From the NCBI RefSeq assembly GCF_030486595.1, contig NZ_JAUJZH010000006.1, positions 227,114 to 291,113 on the forward strand: a DNA stretch of 64,000 nt, written 5' to 3'. Made by a program: the position numbers and the translations under genes. The notes under the pieces were generated by a model. It worked only from the letters and a program-made list of their open reading frames with translations, ran no database searches and had not been told where the DNA came from. Below are positions 18,122-34,709 of the stretch, piece after piece. Origin of the DNA: Variovorax ginsengisoli (GTDB lineage: Bacteria; Pseudomonadota; Gammaproteobacteria; Burkholderiales; Burkholderiaceae_C). Each line of letters opens with the position of its first letter. Position 1 is the stretch's first letter.

Positions 18122-19174
18122 CTAGTGCTGCCTCGAAGAGATGTAATGACGCGCTGCAGCATGGCGGGCGCCAAACTGCCTGGCGGCGAAAGCCCAGGCC
18201 ATGCGAGACGCGTCGGGCCCTGCGCCGTCGCTGTACGGCTGGCCGGCAGCACCGCCGCTCCAGGCGTGGCCGAGCCGGTCGATTTCCACCAGGGTCGCCA
18301 CCGTGCTGGCCCCCTGCTTGAAGTCGGTCACGGTCGCCGGGTAGCGCTTGCCCCGTTGCAGCGTGCGCTCCTTGCTCGAGGTCGCGCCCATGGCGTCGGC
18401 CCAGGCGCGAACCGCGGCGAGCCCGTTCGACGCCGCGACCACCCTGTCGCCGGCGCCATGGATCACCATCAACGGCGGCCAGCCGGCAGCAGCCCGCCCC
18501 AGCGGCGGCGCCGCCAGGGGCTTCGTGGCGCGATGGCCATGCATGGCGCCGAGCGCGGACAGCGTGGAATGCGCGGTCCCGGGCGGTATGCCCGAGTGCA
18601 TCACCACCGCGGCGAAACGGTCCGGATGCCTGGCGACGAGCAGCGCCGCCATGCTGGCACCTGCCGACAGGCCCGCCACAGCGATGCGCGTGCGGTCCAC
18701 CGCGTACATCAGGCAGACCTGGTCGATCGCCTTCATGACGAGCGCCGCCTCGCCGTAGGCGCGTCCCGACGACGTATCGAACCAGTTCCAGCAACCTTGC
18801 GGATTCGACACCCTGTCCTGCTCGGGATAGAGCACCAGGAAGCGTTCCCGGGCTGCGATCAGGTTCATGCGCGTGCTGGCGGCGAAGGACTTCGCATCTT
18901 GTCCGCAGCCATGCAGCATGACCATCAGCGGCAGGCGCTCGCCGAACTTGATGCCGGGTGGCCGATACAGGCGGAACCGGCGCATGCCGGTCGCACCCAT
19001 GGCCAGGCCCTGGATCCATTGGCCCGCACCCGCAGGCGGGCGCCGCTTCTCGATCACCGGCTTGACTGTCTGGCCGACCGCCCGCGTACCGGCGCGCACG
19101 GTGCTGCGCGTGATCGCCTCCATGCCACGGGCGACCACGCCCAGCCAGCCTCCGGACCTTTTGCGTCGCGCCAT
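18122..19174 (-). CDS. PHB depolymerase family esterase (alpha/beta hydrolase)
   Basis: This 350-residue alpha/beta hydrolase has the oxyanion region PLMVMLHGCGQDAKSFAAST at about residues 82-101 and the lipase box GLSAG with nucleophile Ser170. A CWNWFD stretch is typical of type-2 polyhydroxybutyrate depolymerase domains and feruloyl-type esterases. The C-terminal RLGHAWSGG contains the likely catalytic His. No signal peptide is visible; the basic N-terminus (MARRKRSGGWLG) suggests a cytoplasmic or granule-associated enzyme. It starts at ATG 19174 in a TGATG overlap with a small upstream gene, so it is translationally coupled. It could act on intracellular PHB or on other esters. Confidence 0.85.
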   Translation of the reverse strand: MARRKRSGGWLGVVARGMEAITRSTVRAGTRAVGQTVKPVIEKRRPPAGAGQWIQGLAMGATGMRRFRLYRPPGIKFGERLPLMVMLHGCGQDAKSFAASTRMNLIAARERFLVLYPEQDRVSNPQGCWNWFDTSSGRAYGEAALVMKAIDQVCLMYAVDRTRIAVAGLSAGASMAALLVARHPDRFAAVVMHSGIPPGTAHSTLSALGAMHGHRATKPLAAPPLGRAAAGWPPLMVIHGAGDRVVAASNGLAAVRAWADAMGATSSKERTLQRGKRYPATVTDFKQGASTVATLVEIDRLGHAWSGGAAGQPYSDGAGPDASRMAWAFAARQFGARHAAARHYISSRQH

Positions 19175-19383
19175 CAGCGGCGCGACTTCCGCTTGGCGAC
19201 GGTCGTGCGGGCCGTCTTGCCACTCCAGAAATCGACGATCTGCCGAGTCGCCTCGGCTTGCGCGGCGCCGACCTGGCGCCTGGCGGCCGCCGCGGACTGA
19301 CCGCGGGCCGAGCCGACCGCCTTGTTGGCCGCGCTCAGCCACATGCTCATCAAGGGATTCTTCTTCATCCAGGGGTTGCTCAT
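19174..19383 (-). CDS. Small basic Ala-rich protein coupled to the PHB depolymerase (69 aa)
   Basis: This reads MSNPWMKKNPLMSMWLSAANKAVGS at its start (positions 19383 downward) and continues with Ala/Gln-rich helix and a basic tail ending KSRR. GGAGG lies 6 bp before ATG 19383. The stop overlaps the depolymerase start as TGATG. The sequence WLSAANKAVGSARGQ and DFWSG recalls short phasin-like or PHA-granule proteins, but similarity is weak. The longer frame to 19533 has no supporting start. Role on polyester granules is a suggestion from context. Confidence 0.6.
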   Translation of the reverse strand: MSNPWMKKNPLMSMWLSAANKAVGSARGQSAAAARRQVGAAQAEATRQIVDFWSGKTARTTVAKRKSRR

Positions 19384-19481
19384 GGAGCCTCCGTCTCGAC
19401 CGGCGGTCGACATAAGCGACTGTCGCCGGGCTGCCGATGCCGCAGCGCAGCATTTTTGCCCGATCGAAGGTGGCCGCCGTC

Positions 19482-21688
19482 CTACGCCCCGAGCGTCGGG
19501 GCGGCGGCGCGGGCTCGCCACGCCCGGATGCACGCCAGCAGGCTGTCCGCTTCGACCGGCTTGACGAAATGGCAGTCGAAGCCGGCGTCCAAGGCCGCCC
19601 GCCGGTCTTCGTACTGCCCATATCCCGTGAGTGCGACCAGCAGCAAGCCGGTGCCCCCACCGGCACGCAGGCGCCGCGCGACCTCGTAGCCGTCCAGTCG
19701 CGGCAAGCCGATGTCGAGCAGCACGACCGCCGGCTGAAACTGCGCGGCGACCTCCAGGGCCTCTTCGCCATCGCCTGCAGTGCGGATCGCGTGCCCCTCC
19801 ATCTCCAGCATCGTTGCCAGGGTCTGCGCGGCGTCGACGTTGTCGTCCACCACCAGGATGCGTTCGGGGGGACCGTCTCGCGCGGGACCCGCCAAGGACC
19901 CCGGCGGCGCACTGGCCCGCAGCGTCGCCCTGCGGGGCAGCGTCACCCGGAATTCGGACCCGAGGTTGCGGCCGCGGCTGTGCACCTCGATCCGGCCTCC
20001 GTGCATCTCGGCCAGCCGCCGGGCCAAGGTCAGTCCGACGCCCAGGCCGCCTTGCGAGCGATCCAGGCCACGCTTGCCCTGCGCGAAAAGATCGAAGATG
20101 CGCGGCAGCAGCTCTTCATCGATGCCCATGCCTTCGTCCCGCACCGTGATCTCGACGCGTTCGTCGTCGACCACCACCCGCAGGTCGATCGGCGTCGACT
20201 CCGGGCTGTACTTCGCGGCGTTGTGAAGAAGGTTGGCAATGACCTGCGTGAGCCTCGCGCCATCCGCATCCATCCAGATCGGGGCTTCCGGCATCGCCAC
20301 GCCGAGCACCTGGCGCCGGCTCTCCAGCAGCTGATGCACGGTCTCGACGCTGTGCGCCACGACCACCCTCAGGTCGACCGGATCGCACTTGAGCGTGATC
20401 TTCCCCTGGCTGATGCGCGTGACGTCCAGCAGCTCCTCCATGAGACGCGTGATCTGGCGCAGCTGGCGACCCGCCAGGTCCAGCGCCCATGTCACCTTGG
20501 GATGCTTGTCCGCCACCCGCCGGATGATCTCGATGGCCGTGTGGACCGAGGCCAGCGGATTGCGCAGCTCGTGGGACAGCATGGCGAGAAACTCGTCCTT
20601 CCGCTGGCTCGCCTGCTGCAGCTCCTGCTGCGCCGCCTGGCGCTCGACGATCTCATGCTGGAGGTTGCGATAGAGCCGCGCGTTCTCGAACGCCGCCCCG
20701 GCCCGCGTCGCCACCTCGTGCACCAGGGTCAGGTCGGCCTCCCGCATCCAGGCGCCGTCCTCGGCCGACGCCACCAGCAGCACACCCGGCACGCGCTCTC
20801 CAAAGAGCAAGGGGACGGCGGCGACGGACGCCAGGGCGGCTTCGCCGAGATCACCGTCGGGATGCCCGAGTGCGCCCGGGCGCAGCGGCATCGCCGCGTC
20901 CGCCACCCACGCCACGCGGCGCGAGGTCGCGGCTTCCTGCAGCGCGGCCATGACCGCATCGGCCGGCGCCAGGTCGGCGCCGAACGCGACCGTCGCGGAC
21001 CCGCCGCCCGCGGTGCGGGCCGCGATCGCGAACGAGCCTCGGCCGAGTTCGGGGTCCGCGATCCAGACCAGCGCCGTGGCGGCCCGCTCCGGCACCAGCA
21101 GGGCGACCAGCTCCTGCATCGCAACCTGGATGTCCAGGGATCGGTTGAGCGCCTGGCTCGCACCGGCCAGAAAGGCGGAGCGCCGGTCGTTCTCCTCGGC
21201 CAGGCGGCGGGCGGCGTCCGAGGCCATCATCGCCGCCCGCGCATCGGCCTGCCGCTCGACCTGGCGCTGCATCAGGTAGAGCGACACGAACACGCCGACC
21301 TTGCTGCGCAGGATCTCCGGCACGACCGGCGAGAGGATGTAGTCAACCGCACCGAGCGAATAGCCGCGGGCGGTCTGGATCTCGTCCGCGTACGAGGTGA
21401 TGAAGATGATCGGCGTATGGGCGCTGCGCCGGTGGTTGCGGATCAGCGTGGCGGTCTCGAAGCCATCCATGCCGGGCATGTTCACGTCGAGCATGATCAC
21501 GGCGAACTCGCGCTGGAGGATCTCGCGCAGCGCATCCGCGCCCGAACGCACCATCACCAGGTTCTGGCCCAGCTCCTCGAGGACCGTCCGGAAGACGAGC
21601 AGCTTTTCCGGCAGGTCGTCGACGATCAGGATGTTGGCGCGCTCGCCGCCGGGCGTGTCTCCCTGCGGCGCCGGGCCGTTCTTCGGTG

Positions 21689-21698
<10 letters not shown>
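19482..21698 (-). CDS. Hybrid histidine kinase REC-GAF-HisKA-HATPase-REC (738 aa)
   Basis: This cytoplasmic hybrid sensor kinase starts with a receiver domain (phospho-acceptor Asp71 in [14 protein letters not shown]). The usual Lys-Pro of that receiver is replaced by YILSPVVP, a feature of this subfamily. A GAF-like domain (about residues 165-335), a HisKA box with His376 in [12 protein letters not shown], the ATPase domain ([26 protein letters not shown]) and a C-terminal receiver ([13 protein letters not shown], with FVKPVE) follow. It starts at GTG 21698, overlapping the stop of the giant HAMP kinase by 10 bp, so the two are coupled. It may relay phosphate from the giant kinase. No transmembrane segment is seen. 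Confidence 0.88.
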
Positions 21699-28021
<6,323 letters not shown>

Positions 28022-28374
28022 TTGTGCCTCGTGGTTCGACCAAGGTGACTTGCAGCGGCTGGCGGGGAAGTGTAGGCCGTGGTCCAATTTTGTAACAGGG
28101 GCCTTTCGACCCGTGCATGGCTCCCCCGTTCACAGCGACAGTGCGAACACGCAATGCGCGGTATTTGACCTCTGTGCGAGCACCTCCGGCGTAGGCGGGG
28201 CGGCAGTCTCGCCACGCGGTCCTCTCCTACACCAAGGCGCGATCGACTCGCGCACCTCGCGACTTGCGCCAATGCCCAATGCCCGCCACATTGCCATAGA
28301 CTCGTTCCAGCGCCCTTTCACTCCTTGCGCCTCCAGGCACCCGAACACCGCCGGACGGCGGAACCCAGTCGACC
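28022..28374. other. Divergent intergenic region between two hybrid kinases
   Basis: This 353-bp gap separates the giant HAMP kinase (minus) from the PAS hybrid kinase (plus). I see no gene in it. On the minus strand TTACAA and TACACT spaced 15 bp apart near 28070-28100 are a weak promoter candidate. The long plus-strand frame crossing this region is a shadow of the repeat array. Confidence 0.4.
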
Positions 28375-30846
28375 ATGACAATGCCAGCACCCGCACGCCC
28401 GGACGCCTCCACTGTGTACGACCCCGGCCCGGCGTTCATGGCAGGGAAAGGCGAGATGGCCACCCTGATACGGGCCCATGACTGGTCAGCCTCCTCCCTC
28501 GGCGACCCGGCGCTGTGGCCGCAGTCCCTGCGCACCGTCGTTCGCCTCATGCTCAACACCGGGCATCCGATGTACGTGTGGTGGGGCCCCGAGTTGACCT
28601 GCCTGTACAACGACGCCTATCGGGAATCGATCGGTCCCGAGCGCCATCCCGGCTCGCTGGGGCGCCCCGCGCGCGAAGTCTGGGCCGAGATCTGGGAAGT
28701 GATATTCCCGCAGATCGAACAGGTCCTGAGCGGGGGCGGGGCGACCTGGCATGTCGATCATCTGGTGCCGATCACCCGGTACGGCCGGCGTGAGGATGTC
28801 TACTGGACCTACAGCTACAGTCCGATCGACGACGAGAGCGCACCCGGTGGCATCGGCGGCGTCCTGGTTCAATGCACCGAGACCACGCAACAGGTTCTCG
28901 CGGCCCGGCAGCTGGCGTCCGAGCGAGACCGGTTGGCCGCCCTCCACGAAAGCGAGCTGCGCTTCCGGTCGGCCTTGCAGGCCGGCGGAATGGGGGCCTG
29001 GGAGACCGACTACCAGTCGCTGACCAGGTCCTGGACCCCGGAGGGCATGGCGCTCTTCGGGCTCAGCCTGCCGGACGGGCGGGGCTGCGTGGGTGGCCCC
29101 GACGATGAATACGTGGCCGCGCTGCATCCGGACCACCGCCATCTCGCCGCCGGATTCCGCGAGTTGGCGGATCGGCAAGATTCCTTCCCCGCCCAGTACT
29201 GGATCGTGCGGGCCGACGGATCGAAGCTGTGGCTCGAGGGCCGCGGGATGGTCATTTCCAGGATGCCGGATGGCCGGGCCCATCGCCTCGTCAGCATCAT
29301 GGCCGACGCGACCGAGCGCAAGCGGGCCGAAGAGCGCCTGCTGGTCGAGCACCAGCGTCTCGAACTCGCGCTCGGCGCGGGGCGCATGGGTGCCTACGAC
29401 ATGGACATGCGGGACAACGTCCTGTGGTGGTCGGCGCAAACCTACCGGCTCTTCGGTGTCAGCGAACAGGATTTCGTGCCGACACCCGCCCACGTGCTGG
29501 CCCTGCTTCACCCGGACGACCGGGAGGACTTCATTCGGCGCCGCGCAGAGGCCATCCAGGGCCATCGGCCCTTCGTGCACGAGTTCCGCATCCTGCGGCC
29601 TGATGGCACGCAAGCCTGGCTCGGCCACCGCGGCCACGTCGAATACGACGCTGGCGGCCGTCCGGTGCGCATCTTCGGCGTCACGATGGACATCACCGAG
29701 CGCAAGCTGGTCGAGACCCGGCTCCAGGACGCGGACCGGCAGAAAGATCGCTTCATCGCGATGCTGGCGCATGAACTGCGCAACCCGCTGGCGCCGATCC
29801 GCAATGCCATTGCCGTGTTGCGCAAGATCGGTGGTGCCGATGCGACCTCGGCCTGGTGCCATGACGTCATCGACCGGCAGGTGAGCCAGATGGCGCATCT
29901 TCTCGACGACCTGCTCGACGCCTCCCGCCTGAATCACGGCCATCTGCGCCTGCGCATGCAGCCGCTCCAACTGGCGACGGCGATCGACCGGGCGATCGAG
30001 ATCGCCAGGCCGGTGATCGATGCCGGCGGCCACTCGTTTGCCTTGCACATTCCGGCCCGGCCCATCGAACTCGAAGGCGACCTGACGCGACTGGCACAGG
30101 TCTTCTCGAACATCCTCATCAATGCAGCCAAGTACACGCCGCGAGGCGGCGCCATCGCGCTGACCCTCGAGCGCGAGGGTCAGCAGGCTCTGGTCAGCGT
30201 GACCGACACCGGGATCGGCATCGAGTCGCATCACGGTGAGCGAATCTTCGAAATGTTCGGCCAGGTGGAATCGTCGTTGGCCCGGGCCCAAGGCGGGCAG
30301 GGCATCGGCCTGGCCCTGGCGAAGGCCCTGGTGGAAATGCACGGCGGCACCATCACGGCCAGCAGCGAAGGCCTGGGCAAGGGAAGCCGGTTCGAAGTCC
30401 GCCTGCCGCTGGCCGCCATGGAAGCCGAGTCGAACCAGGAGGCCCCCGGCGCGGGAGAATCGTCCGCGGCAGCCGGTTGTCGCGTCCTGGTGGTCGACGA
30501 CATGCGCGACAGTGCCGACAGTCTGGCGCTTGCCGTGCAGGCACTGGGCTATGAGGTCGAGGTGGCCTACGGCGGTGAGGCGGCCTTGCGAAAAGTCGAA
30601 GCCACCCGACCCGACATCGTCTTGCTGGACCTCGGAATGCCGGTGATGGACGGCTACGAAGTGTGCCGTCGAATTCGGGCAAGCCCCTGGGGGCACGAGG
30701 TCCTGCTTGTCGCGCAGACCGGGTGGGGAACCGACAACGATCGGGAAGGGACGCGCAAGGCGGGCTTCGACCACCATCTCGTCAAGCCCGTGGAGCTCGG
30801 CGCGCTGGCCGTGCTGCTCGAATCGGCTAGCCCGTCCTCCCGCTGA
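28375..30846 (+). CDS. PAS-domain hybrid histidine kinase with C-terminal receiver (823 aa)
   Basis: The N-terminal region contains [18 protein letters not shown], a PAS/GAF-like fold often seen at the start of bacteriophytochrome-like and hybrid kinases. Two PAS domains follow (about residues 200-320 and 325-445, each ending in an ITERK-type linker). HisKA with His466 ([13 protein letters not shown]), HATPase ([32 protein letters not shown]) and a receiver with Asp752 ([19 protein letters not shown]) complete it. No transmembrane helix is present. It starts at ATG 28375 and ends convergently, overlapping the 3' end of the next hybrid kinase by 20 bp. It points towards the stressosome operon and probably belongs to the same network. 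Confidence 0.88.
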   Translation: MTMPAPARPDASTVYDPGPAFMAGKGEMATLIRAHDWSASSLGDPALWPQSLRTVVRLMLNTGHPMYVWWGPELTCLYNDAYRESIGPERHPGSLGRPAREVWAEIWEVIFPQIEQVLSGGGATWHVDHLVPITRYGRREDVYWTYSYSPIDDESAPGGIGGVLVQCTETTQQVLAARQLASERDRLAALHESELRFRSALQAGGMGAWETDYQSLTRSWTPEGMALFGLSLPDGRGCVGGPDDEYVAALHPDHRHLAAGFRELADRQDSFPAQYWIVRADGSKLWLEGRGMVISRMPDGRAHRLVSIMADATERKRAEERLLVEHQRLELALGAGRMGAYDMDMRDNVLWWSAQTYRLFGVSEQDFVPTPAHVLALLHPDDREDFIRRRAEAIQGHRPFVHEFRILRPDGTQAWLGHRGHVEYDAGGRPVRIFGVTMDITERKLVETRLQDADRQKDRFIAMLAHELRNPLAPIRNAIAVLRKIGGADATSAWCHDVIDRQVSQMAHLLDDLLDASRLNHGHLRLRMQPLQLATAIDRAIEIARPVIDAGGHSFALHIPARPIELEGDLTRLAQVFSNILINAAKYTPRGGAIALTLEREGQQALVSVTDTGIGIESHHGERIFEMFGQVESSLARAQGGQGIGLALAKALVEMHGGTITASSEGLGKGSRFEVRLPLAAMEAESNQEAPGAGESSAAAGCRVLVVDDMRDSADSLALAVQALGYEVEVAYGGEAALRKVEATRPDIVLLDLGMPVMDGYEVCRRIRASPWGHEVLLVAQTGWGTDNDREGTRKAGFDHHLVKPVELGALAVLLESASPSSR

Positions 30847-32797
30847 TGATGTTCATCAGGACATGCGGCTGCAGGGGCTTTCCGAGGTGCGCGTCGAAGC
30901 CGGCCTCGATCGCCTTTGCACGGTCCTGGGGCCGCGCAAAGGCCGTCAACGCCACGGCGAACAGGCGCGGCATGCCATGCGACGCGCCGTGCTGCCGGGT
31001 CAGGCGGATGAGCTCGTAGCCATCCCGGCCCGGCAGGCCGATGTCGCTCACCAGCACATCGGGCCAATGGGCCTCGATCAGCCGCATGGCTTCATCGAAC
31101 GTGGACGCCAGCCGGACATGCGCGCCGGCGTCTCCGAGGACCAGGGTCAGCATGGCGCTGGCGTCCTCGTTGTCCTCGACGACCAGCACTTCCAGGCCGT
31201 CCAGCACGCGATCGGAGGAGGGAGAGGGCCGCGGCTCCTGGGGTTCCGTCAGGACCAGGGAAGACCCGTCGGCGGGCACCACCACCAGCTCGACACGCAG
31301 CGTGGCCCCCGCGCCGGCACCTGCGCTCTCGGCGGTGACACCGCCGCCGTGCAGTTCCGCCAGGTTCTTGACGATCGACAGGCCCAGCCCCAGGCCGCCG
31401 TGCGACCGGTTGTCCGGCGAATCGCTCTGCGTGAAGCGGTCGAACAGATGGGCCACGAATTCGGGGTCGATGCCGCGGCCGCAGTCCTGCACGCACAGTG
31501 CCAGGCGATCGGCCTCGCGCGCCAGGCTGATGCGGATCAAGCCGCCTTCATTCGAGAATTTGACGGCGTTCGAAAGCAGGTTCCACACGATCTGCTGGAA
31601 GCGGGTCGGATCGAGCCAGGCGGGCTGTTCGGCCTCCTCGTGCTCGAACTGGACGCGAAGGTGCTTGGCGGCGATCGCACCGCTGATCGCCTCGATCGAC
31701 GAGGCGATCAGCGCGCGCGGCTCGCTCCATTCGGGGTGCAGCCGGAGCTTTCCGGAACTGATGCGCGAGACGTCGAGAATGTCCGAAATGAGCCGTGCCT
31801 GGGCCTTGACGCTACGGTCGATCGCGGTCAGGCCCTTTTCGAGCAACTCCGGCGAGCGATTGCCCGTCTTCAATACGTGAACCCAGCCACCGATGGCATT
31901 GAGCGGATTTCGCAGCTCGTGCGAGAGCACGGCGACGAAGTCGTCCTTGGTGCGGCTGTGCCGCTCGGCGGATGCCCGCGCCGCCTGCTCGCGCTCGAGG
32001 ACTTCGAGGCGGCGCGCCTCGAGCTCGAAGCGTTCGGAAACGTCCAGAGCGATGCCGATGCGAAGCCCCGGCTCGATCGGTGCCGACATCGTCCATTCGA
32101 GGCGCACCAGGCTGCCGTCTTGCCGGTGGAGCGGAAATTCCGACTGCCAGGAGGCGGCGCCCTCGCCCGCCATCACGGTCCTTTGGCTCACGGCATCGGC
32201 CCAGTCGTCAGGCGCGAACGCGGCCACCGCCTGCCCGACCACCTGGTCATGCGCACGCCCCAGCATCGCGACCATGGCGGGATTGACATCGACGAACCGC
32301 CCGGAATCGTCGATCAGCGCCATGCCGGTGGGCGCCTGCGTATAGATCGCCCGGAAGCGCGATTCGCTGCTGCGAAGCCGGTCCTCCGCCATGCGGGCGC
32401 GAATCAGCGCCTGCAGCGTGGCGATCAGCACCGCCGGCTCGACCGGATGCACCAGGTACGCGTCGGCGCCGGCATCCAGGCCGGTCACCTTGTCCTCGTT
32501 GCGCACGAAGGCCCCGGAAAGGTGAATGACCGGCAGCGTCGCGGTGGCCCGGTCGGCGCGGATCCGTCGGCAGACCTCGAAGCCGTCGATGTCGGGCAGG
32601 TGCACATCCAGCACGACGGCCGACACCTGGCTCGCCGCGAGCGCGAGCGCTTCCCCGCCGGTACTCGCTTCGCTGGTCTGGAAGCCCGCGGCGCGGATCA
32701 CGCGCGCCGTCGAGTAGCGCGTCGTGGGGTTGTCGTCGACCACCAGCACCGTGTGGCGGCTGCGGTCGATGGTGGTGTTTATCACGTCGGTGACCAC
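30827..32797 (-). CDS. Hybrid histidine kinase REC-PAS-HisKA-HATPase-REC (656 aa)
   Basis: A receiver occupies residues 15-128 (Asp64 in VVLDVHLPDIDGFE), with the conserved Lys replaced by His in YLVHPVEP. It is followed by a PAS domain (about 145-260), HisKA with His293 ([13 protein letters not shown]), HATPase (NLLSNAVKFSNEGG, GGLGLGLSIVKNLAELHGG) and a C-terminal receiver (LVSDIGLPGRDGYE, LGKPLQP). It starts at GTG 32797, three bases after the stop of the upstream histidine kinase, so it is the distal gene of the rsbRST operon. It is a likely output of the stressosome. The 3' end overlaps the convergent PAS kinase by 20 bp. Confidence 0.88.
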   Translation of the reverse strand: MVTDVINTTIDRSRHTVLVVDDNPTTRYSTARVIRAAGFQTSEASTGGEALALAASQVSAVVLDVHLPDIDGFEVCRRIRADRATATLPVIHLSGAFVRNEDKVTGLDAGADAYLVHPVEPAVLIATLQALIRARMAEDRLRSSESRFRAIYTQAPTGMALIDDSGRFVDVNPAMVAMLGRAHDQVVGQAVAAFAPDDWADAVSQRTVMAGEGAASWQSEFPLHRQDGSLVRLEWTMSAPIEPGLRIGIALDVSERFELEARRLEVLEREQAARASAERHSRTKDDFVAVLSHELRNPLNAIGGWVHVLKTGNRSPELLEKGLTAIDRSVKAQARLISDILDVSRISSGKLRLHPEWSEPRALIASSIEAISGAIAAKHLRVQFEHEEAEQPAWLDPTRFQQIVWNLLSNAVKFSNEGGLIRISLAREADRLALCVQDCGRGIDPEFVAHLFDRFTQSDSPDNRSHGGLGLGLSIVKNLAELHGGGVTAESAGAGAGATLRVELVVVPADGSSLVLTEPQEPRPSPSSDRVLDGLEVLVVEDNEDASAMLTLVLGDAGAHVRLASTFDEAMRLIEAHWPDVLVSDIGLPGRDGYELIRLTRQHGASHGMPRLFAVALTAFARPQDRAKAIEAGFDAHLGKPLQPHVLMNIISGRTG

Positions 32798-32800
32798 GGT

Positions 32801-33691
32801 TCAGCCCTTCGGGGGCAGCATCGATCCGTTCAACTGCACGGGCAGGGTCACCGAGAACACGGAGCCCCTGCCGAGTTCGCTGGCGATTTCCACCCGCCCG
32901 CCGAGCAGCTCGGCGAACTGCTTGCTCAGCGACAGCCCGAGGCCGGTGCCTCGCAGGCGCTTCTGCACCGGCGAGTCGACCTGCGAGAAGTCGTCGAACA
33001 CCGCCGCATGATGCTCCGGCGCGATGCCGATGCCGGTATCGGTCACCGAGAAGCGGATGAAGTCGCCTTCGACCTGGGCCGCCGATACGCGCACTTCGCC
33101 GCGCGGCGTGAACTTGAGCGCATTGGCAATGAAGTTGCGCAGGATCTGGGACAGCTTGCGGTCGTCGGTGAAGAGCCGCGGCAGTTCGTGTGGCTCCTCG
33201 AAGATGAGCGCGGTGTCGGGGTTCGTGAGCACCGGCTTGAACATGCCCCGCAGTGCGGAGAACAGGTCGACCATCTCAAACCACGCAGGAGAGATCTCGA
33301 CGCGGCCGGCCTCGATCTTGGCCAAGTCCAGCAGATCGTCGACCATCTCGGCGAACTCGGCCGCACTGGACTCGATGAAGCCGACCTGGCGCTCCTGCTC
33401 CGGGGTCAGCGGGCCATCGACCCGGTCGCTCAACAAGCGCGTGATGCTCCGGATCGCGCTGATCGGCGTGCGGAATTCATGGCTCATGTAGGCGAGGAAG
33501 CGGCTCTTGAGTTCCGTGGCCCGCTTGAGTTGCTCGGCTTGGGCATCGAGTTCGGCATAGAGCGCCACCACGCCGCGGTTGGTTTCCTCGAGCTCGGCGC
33601 GCAGCTCGTCCGCCTCCTGGCGGCTCGCTGCCAGCGCCCGTCGACAGTCCTCGATGGTCGCGCCGTCGGCCGGATCGAATTCGGAGGTCAT
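32801..33691 (-). CDS. Cytoplasmic histidine kinase without receiver (296 aa)
   Basis: A short coiled-coil N-terminus (RQEADELRAELEETNRG) leads to HisKA with His71 in YMSHEFRTPISAI and a complete HATPase (ANALKFTPRGEV, DTGIGIAP, RGTGLGLSLSKQFAELLGG). There is no sensor, transmembrane or receiver domain, so input must come from partner proteins. It starts at ATG 33691 one base after the stop of the SpoIIE phosphatase gene. In stressosome-linked two-component systems the kinase is thought to be switched by RsbT. The neighbouring hybrid kinase could accept its phosphate. Confidence 0.87.
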   Translation of the reverse strand: MTSEFDPADGATIEDCRRALAASRQEADELRAELEETNRGVVALYAELDAQAEQLKRATELKSRFLAYMSHEFRTPISAIRSITRLLSDRVDGPLTPEQERQVGFIESSAAEFAEMVDDLLDLAKIEAGRVEISPAWFEMVDLFSALRGMFKPVLTNPDTALIFEEPHELPRLFTDDRKLSQILRNFIANALKFTPRGEVRVSAAQVEGDFIRFSVTDTGIGIAPEHHAAVFDDFSQVDSPVQKRLRGTGLGLSLSKQFAELLGGRVEIASELGRGSVFSVTLPVQLNGSMLPPKG

Positions 33692-33692
33692 G

Positions 33693-34709
33693 TCACTGGT
33701 CCTCCCGGCGCAGCACCACGACGGTGGCATCGTCTCGATGTCTCGTGTGGTCGCGCAGCAGAATGGCAGCCGCCAGGGCCGGGTCCTTCTTCATCACAGG
33801 TAGGATGCGGTCGGCGCGCCAGCGCGTGTCGATGCCGTCGCTGTGAACGATCACGAGTGCGTGGGATGGCAATTCCATCGCGGTTTCCTCCGGACGCCGG
33901 ATCTGGAGGCCAGCGGTGCCATGCTGCGTGACGATCGATTTGTCGAACACACCGGACAGCACCCGGCCCACGACGTTTCCCGCCCCGGAGTATGACAACC
34001 TCGAGGCCGCGCCGTCGATGGCCAGGGCGCAGATGGCCGCGCCCCGCGTCGTCTGCAGTGCCCGGTGGGTCTGCTGGACCTGTTCGCGCGGCGCCACCGA
34101 TGGATCGCGAGCGAAGGCAGCGGTGGCGGCCAGCGACGCCTTCGCGGCTTCGGGGCCGTGGCCGAGGCCGTCGGCGACCATCAGGCTGAATCGGGCGCCC
34201 AGGCGGCCTGCCGTCCAGGCGTCGCCGCACACGGCCTCGCCGGGCGCGGGCAGGCACACCGCACCGATCTGGACCGAGGCTGCCGGCCCTTGCAGCGCAT
34301 CCGACCTGCGGACGCGCGCCACGCTCACCGTGCCGTCGGGCACCGATGAATGAATATCGAAATCGTCGGCCAAGCGCCGGATCGCGCCCAGGCCGGTGCC
34401 GGGCGTGCGCCCGGACGATTGGCCGTCCTGCATCGACAGGTGCAGGTTCACGATGCCCGGCCCCTCGTCGATAGCCACGACTTCGACGTCCCGGGCGTGC
34501 GGGCGCGCGGCGACCAGCAGGCGGCCCTTGCGCGCGTGACGATGGAGGTTGGTGCCCAGTTCGGTCACGACCAATGCCAGCCTGCCCGCGTCCACTTCGG
34601 AAAACGCCAACCCGGCCGCCAGCTGTGCGGCATGGCGCCTTGCTTCGCCCACCCGGCTCGCATCTTCGACCGGGAAGGACTTGTGGGTCCAGCCGGTGAC
34701 TACTTCCAC
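33693..34709 (-). CDS. HATPase-SpoIIE fusion phosphatase (RsbX-like output)
   Basis: This 338-residue protein joins an RsbW/RsbT-like ATPase domain (VTELGTNLHRHA, DEGPGI, GTGLGAIRRLADDF; about residues 10-130) to a PP2C/SpoIIE phosphatase domain (about 145-335). The phosphatase metal-binding motifs are intact: AVCGDAW, VADGLGHGPEA, HSDGID and HRDDATVVV. In Bacillus RsbX resets the stressosome by dephosphorylating RsbR and RsbS; here the same job may be combined with kinase-like binding. GTG 34709 is chosen because it overlaps the rsbT stop by 10 bp. The extended frame upstream to 35024 is rsbT in shadow. Confidence 0.88.
   Translation of the reverse strand: MEVVTGWTHKSFPVEDASRVGEARRHAAQLAAGLAFSEVDAGRLALVVTELGTNLHRHARKGRLLVAARPHARDVEVVAIDEGPGIVNLHLSMQDGQSSGRTPGTGLGAIRRLADDFDIHSSVPDGTVSVARVRRSDALQGPAASVQIGAVCLPAPGEAVCGDAWTAGRLGARFSLMVADGLGHGPEAAKASLAATAAFARDPSVAPREQVQQTHRALQTTRGAAICALAIDGAASRLSYSGAGNVVGRVLSGVFDKSIVTQHGTAGLQIRRPEETAMELPSHALVIVHSDGIDTRWRADRILPVMKKDPALAAAILLRDHTRHRDDATVVVLRREDQ

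Noticed and set aside
30707..33931. A 1074-codon plus-strand frame
   Set aside because: It is antisense to two kinases with clear HisKA/HATPase motifs, has a low-complexity composition and no ribosome binding site.
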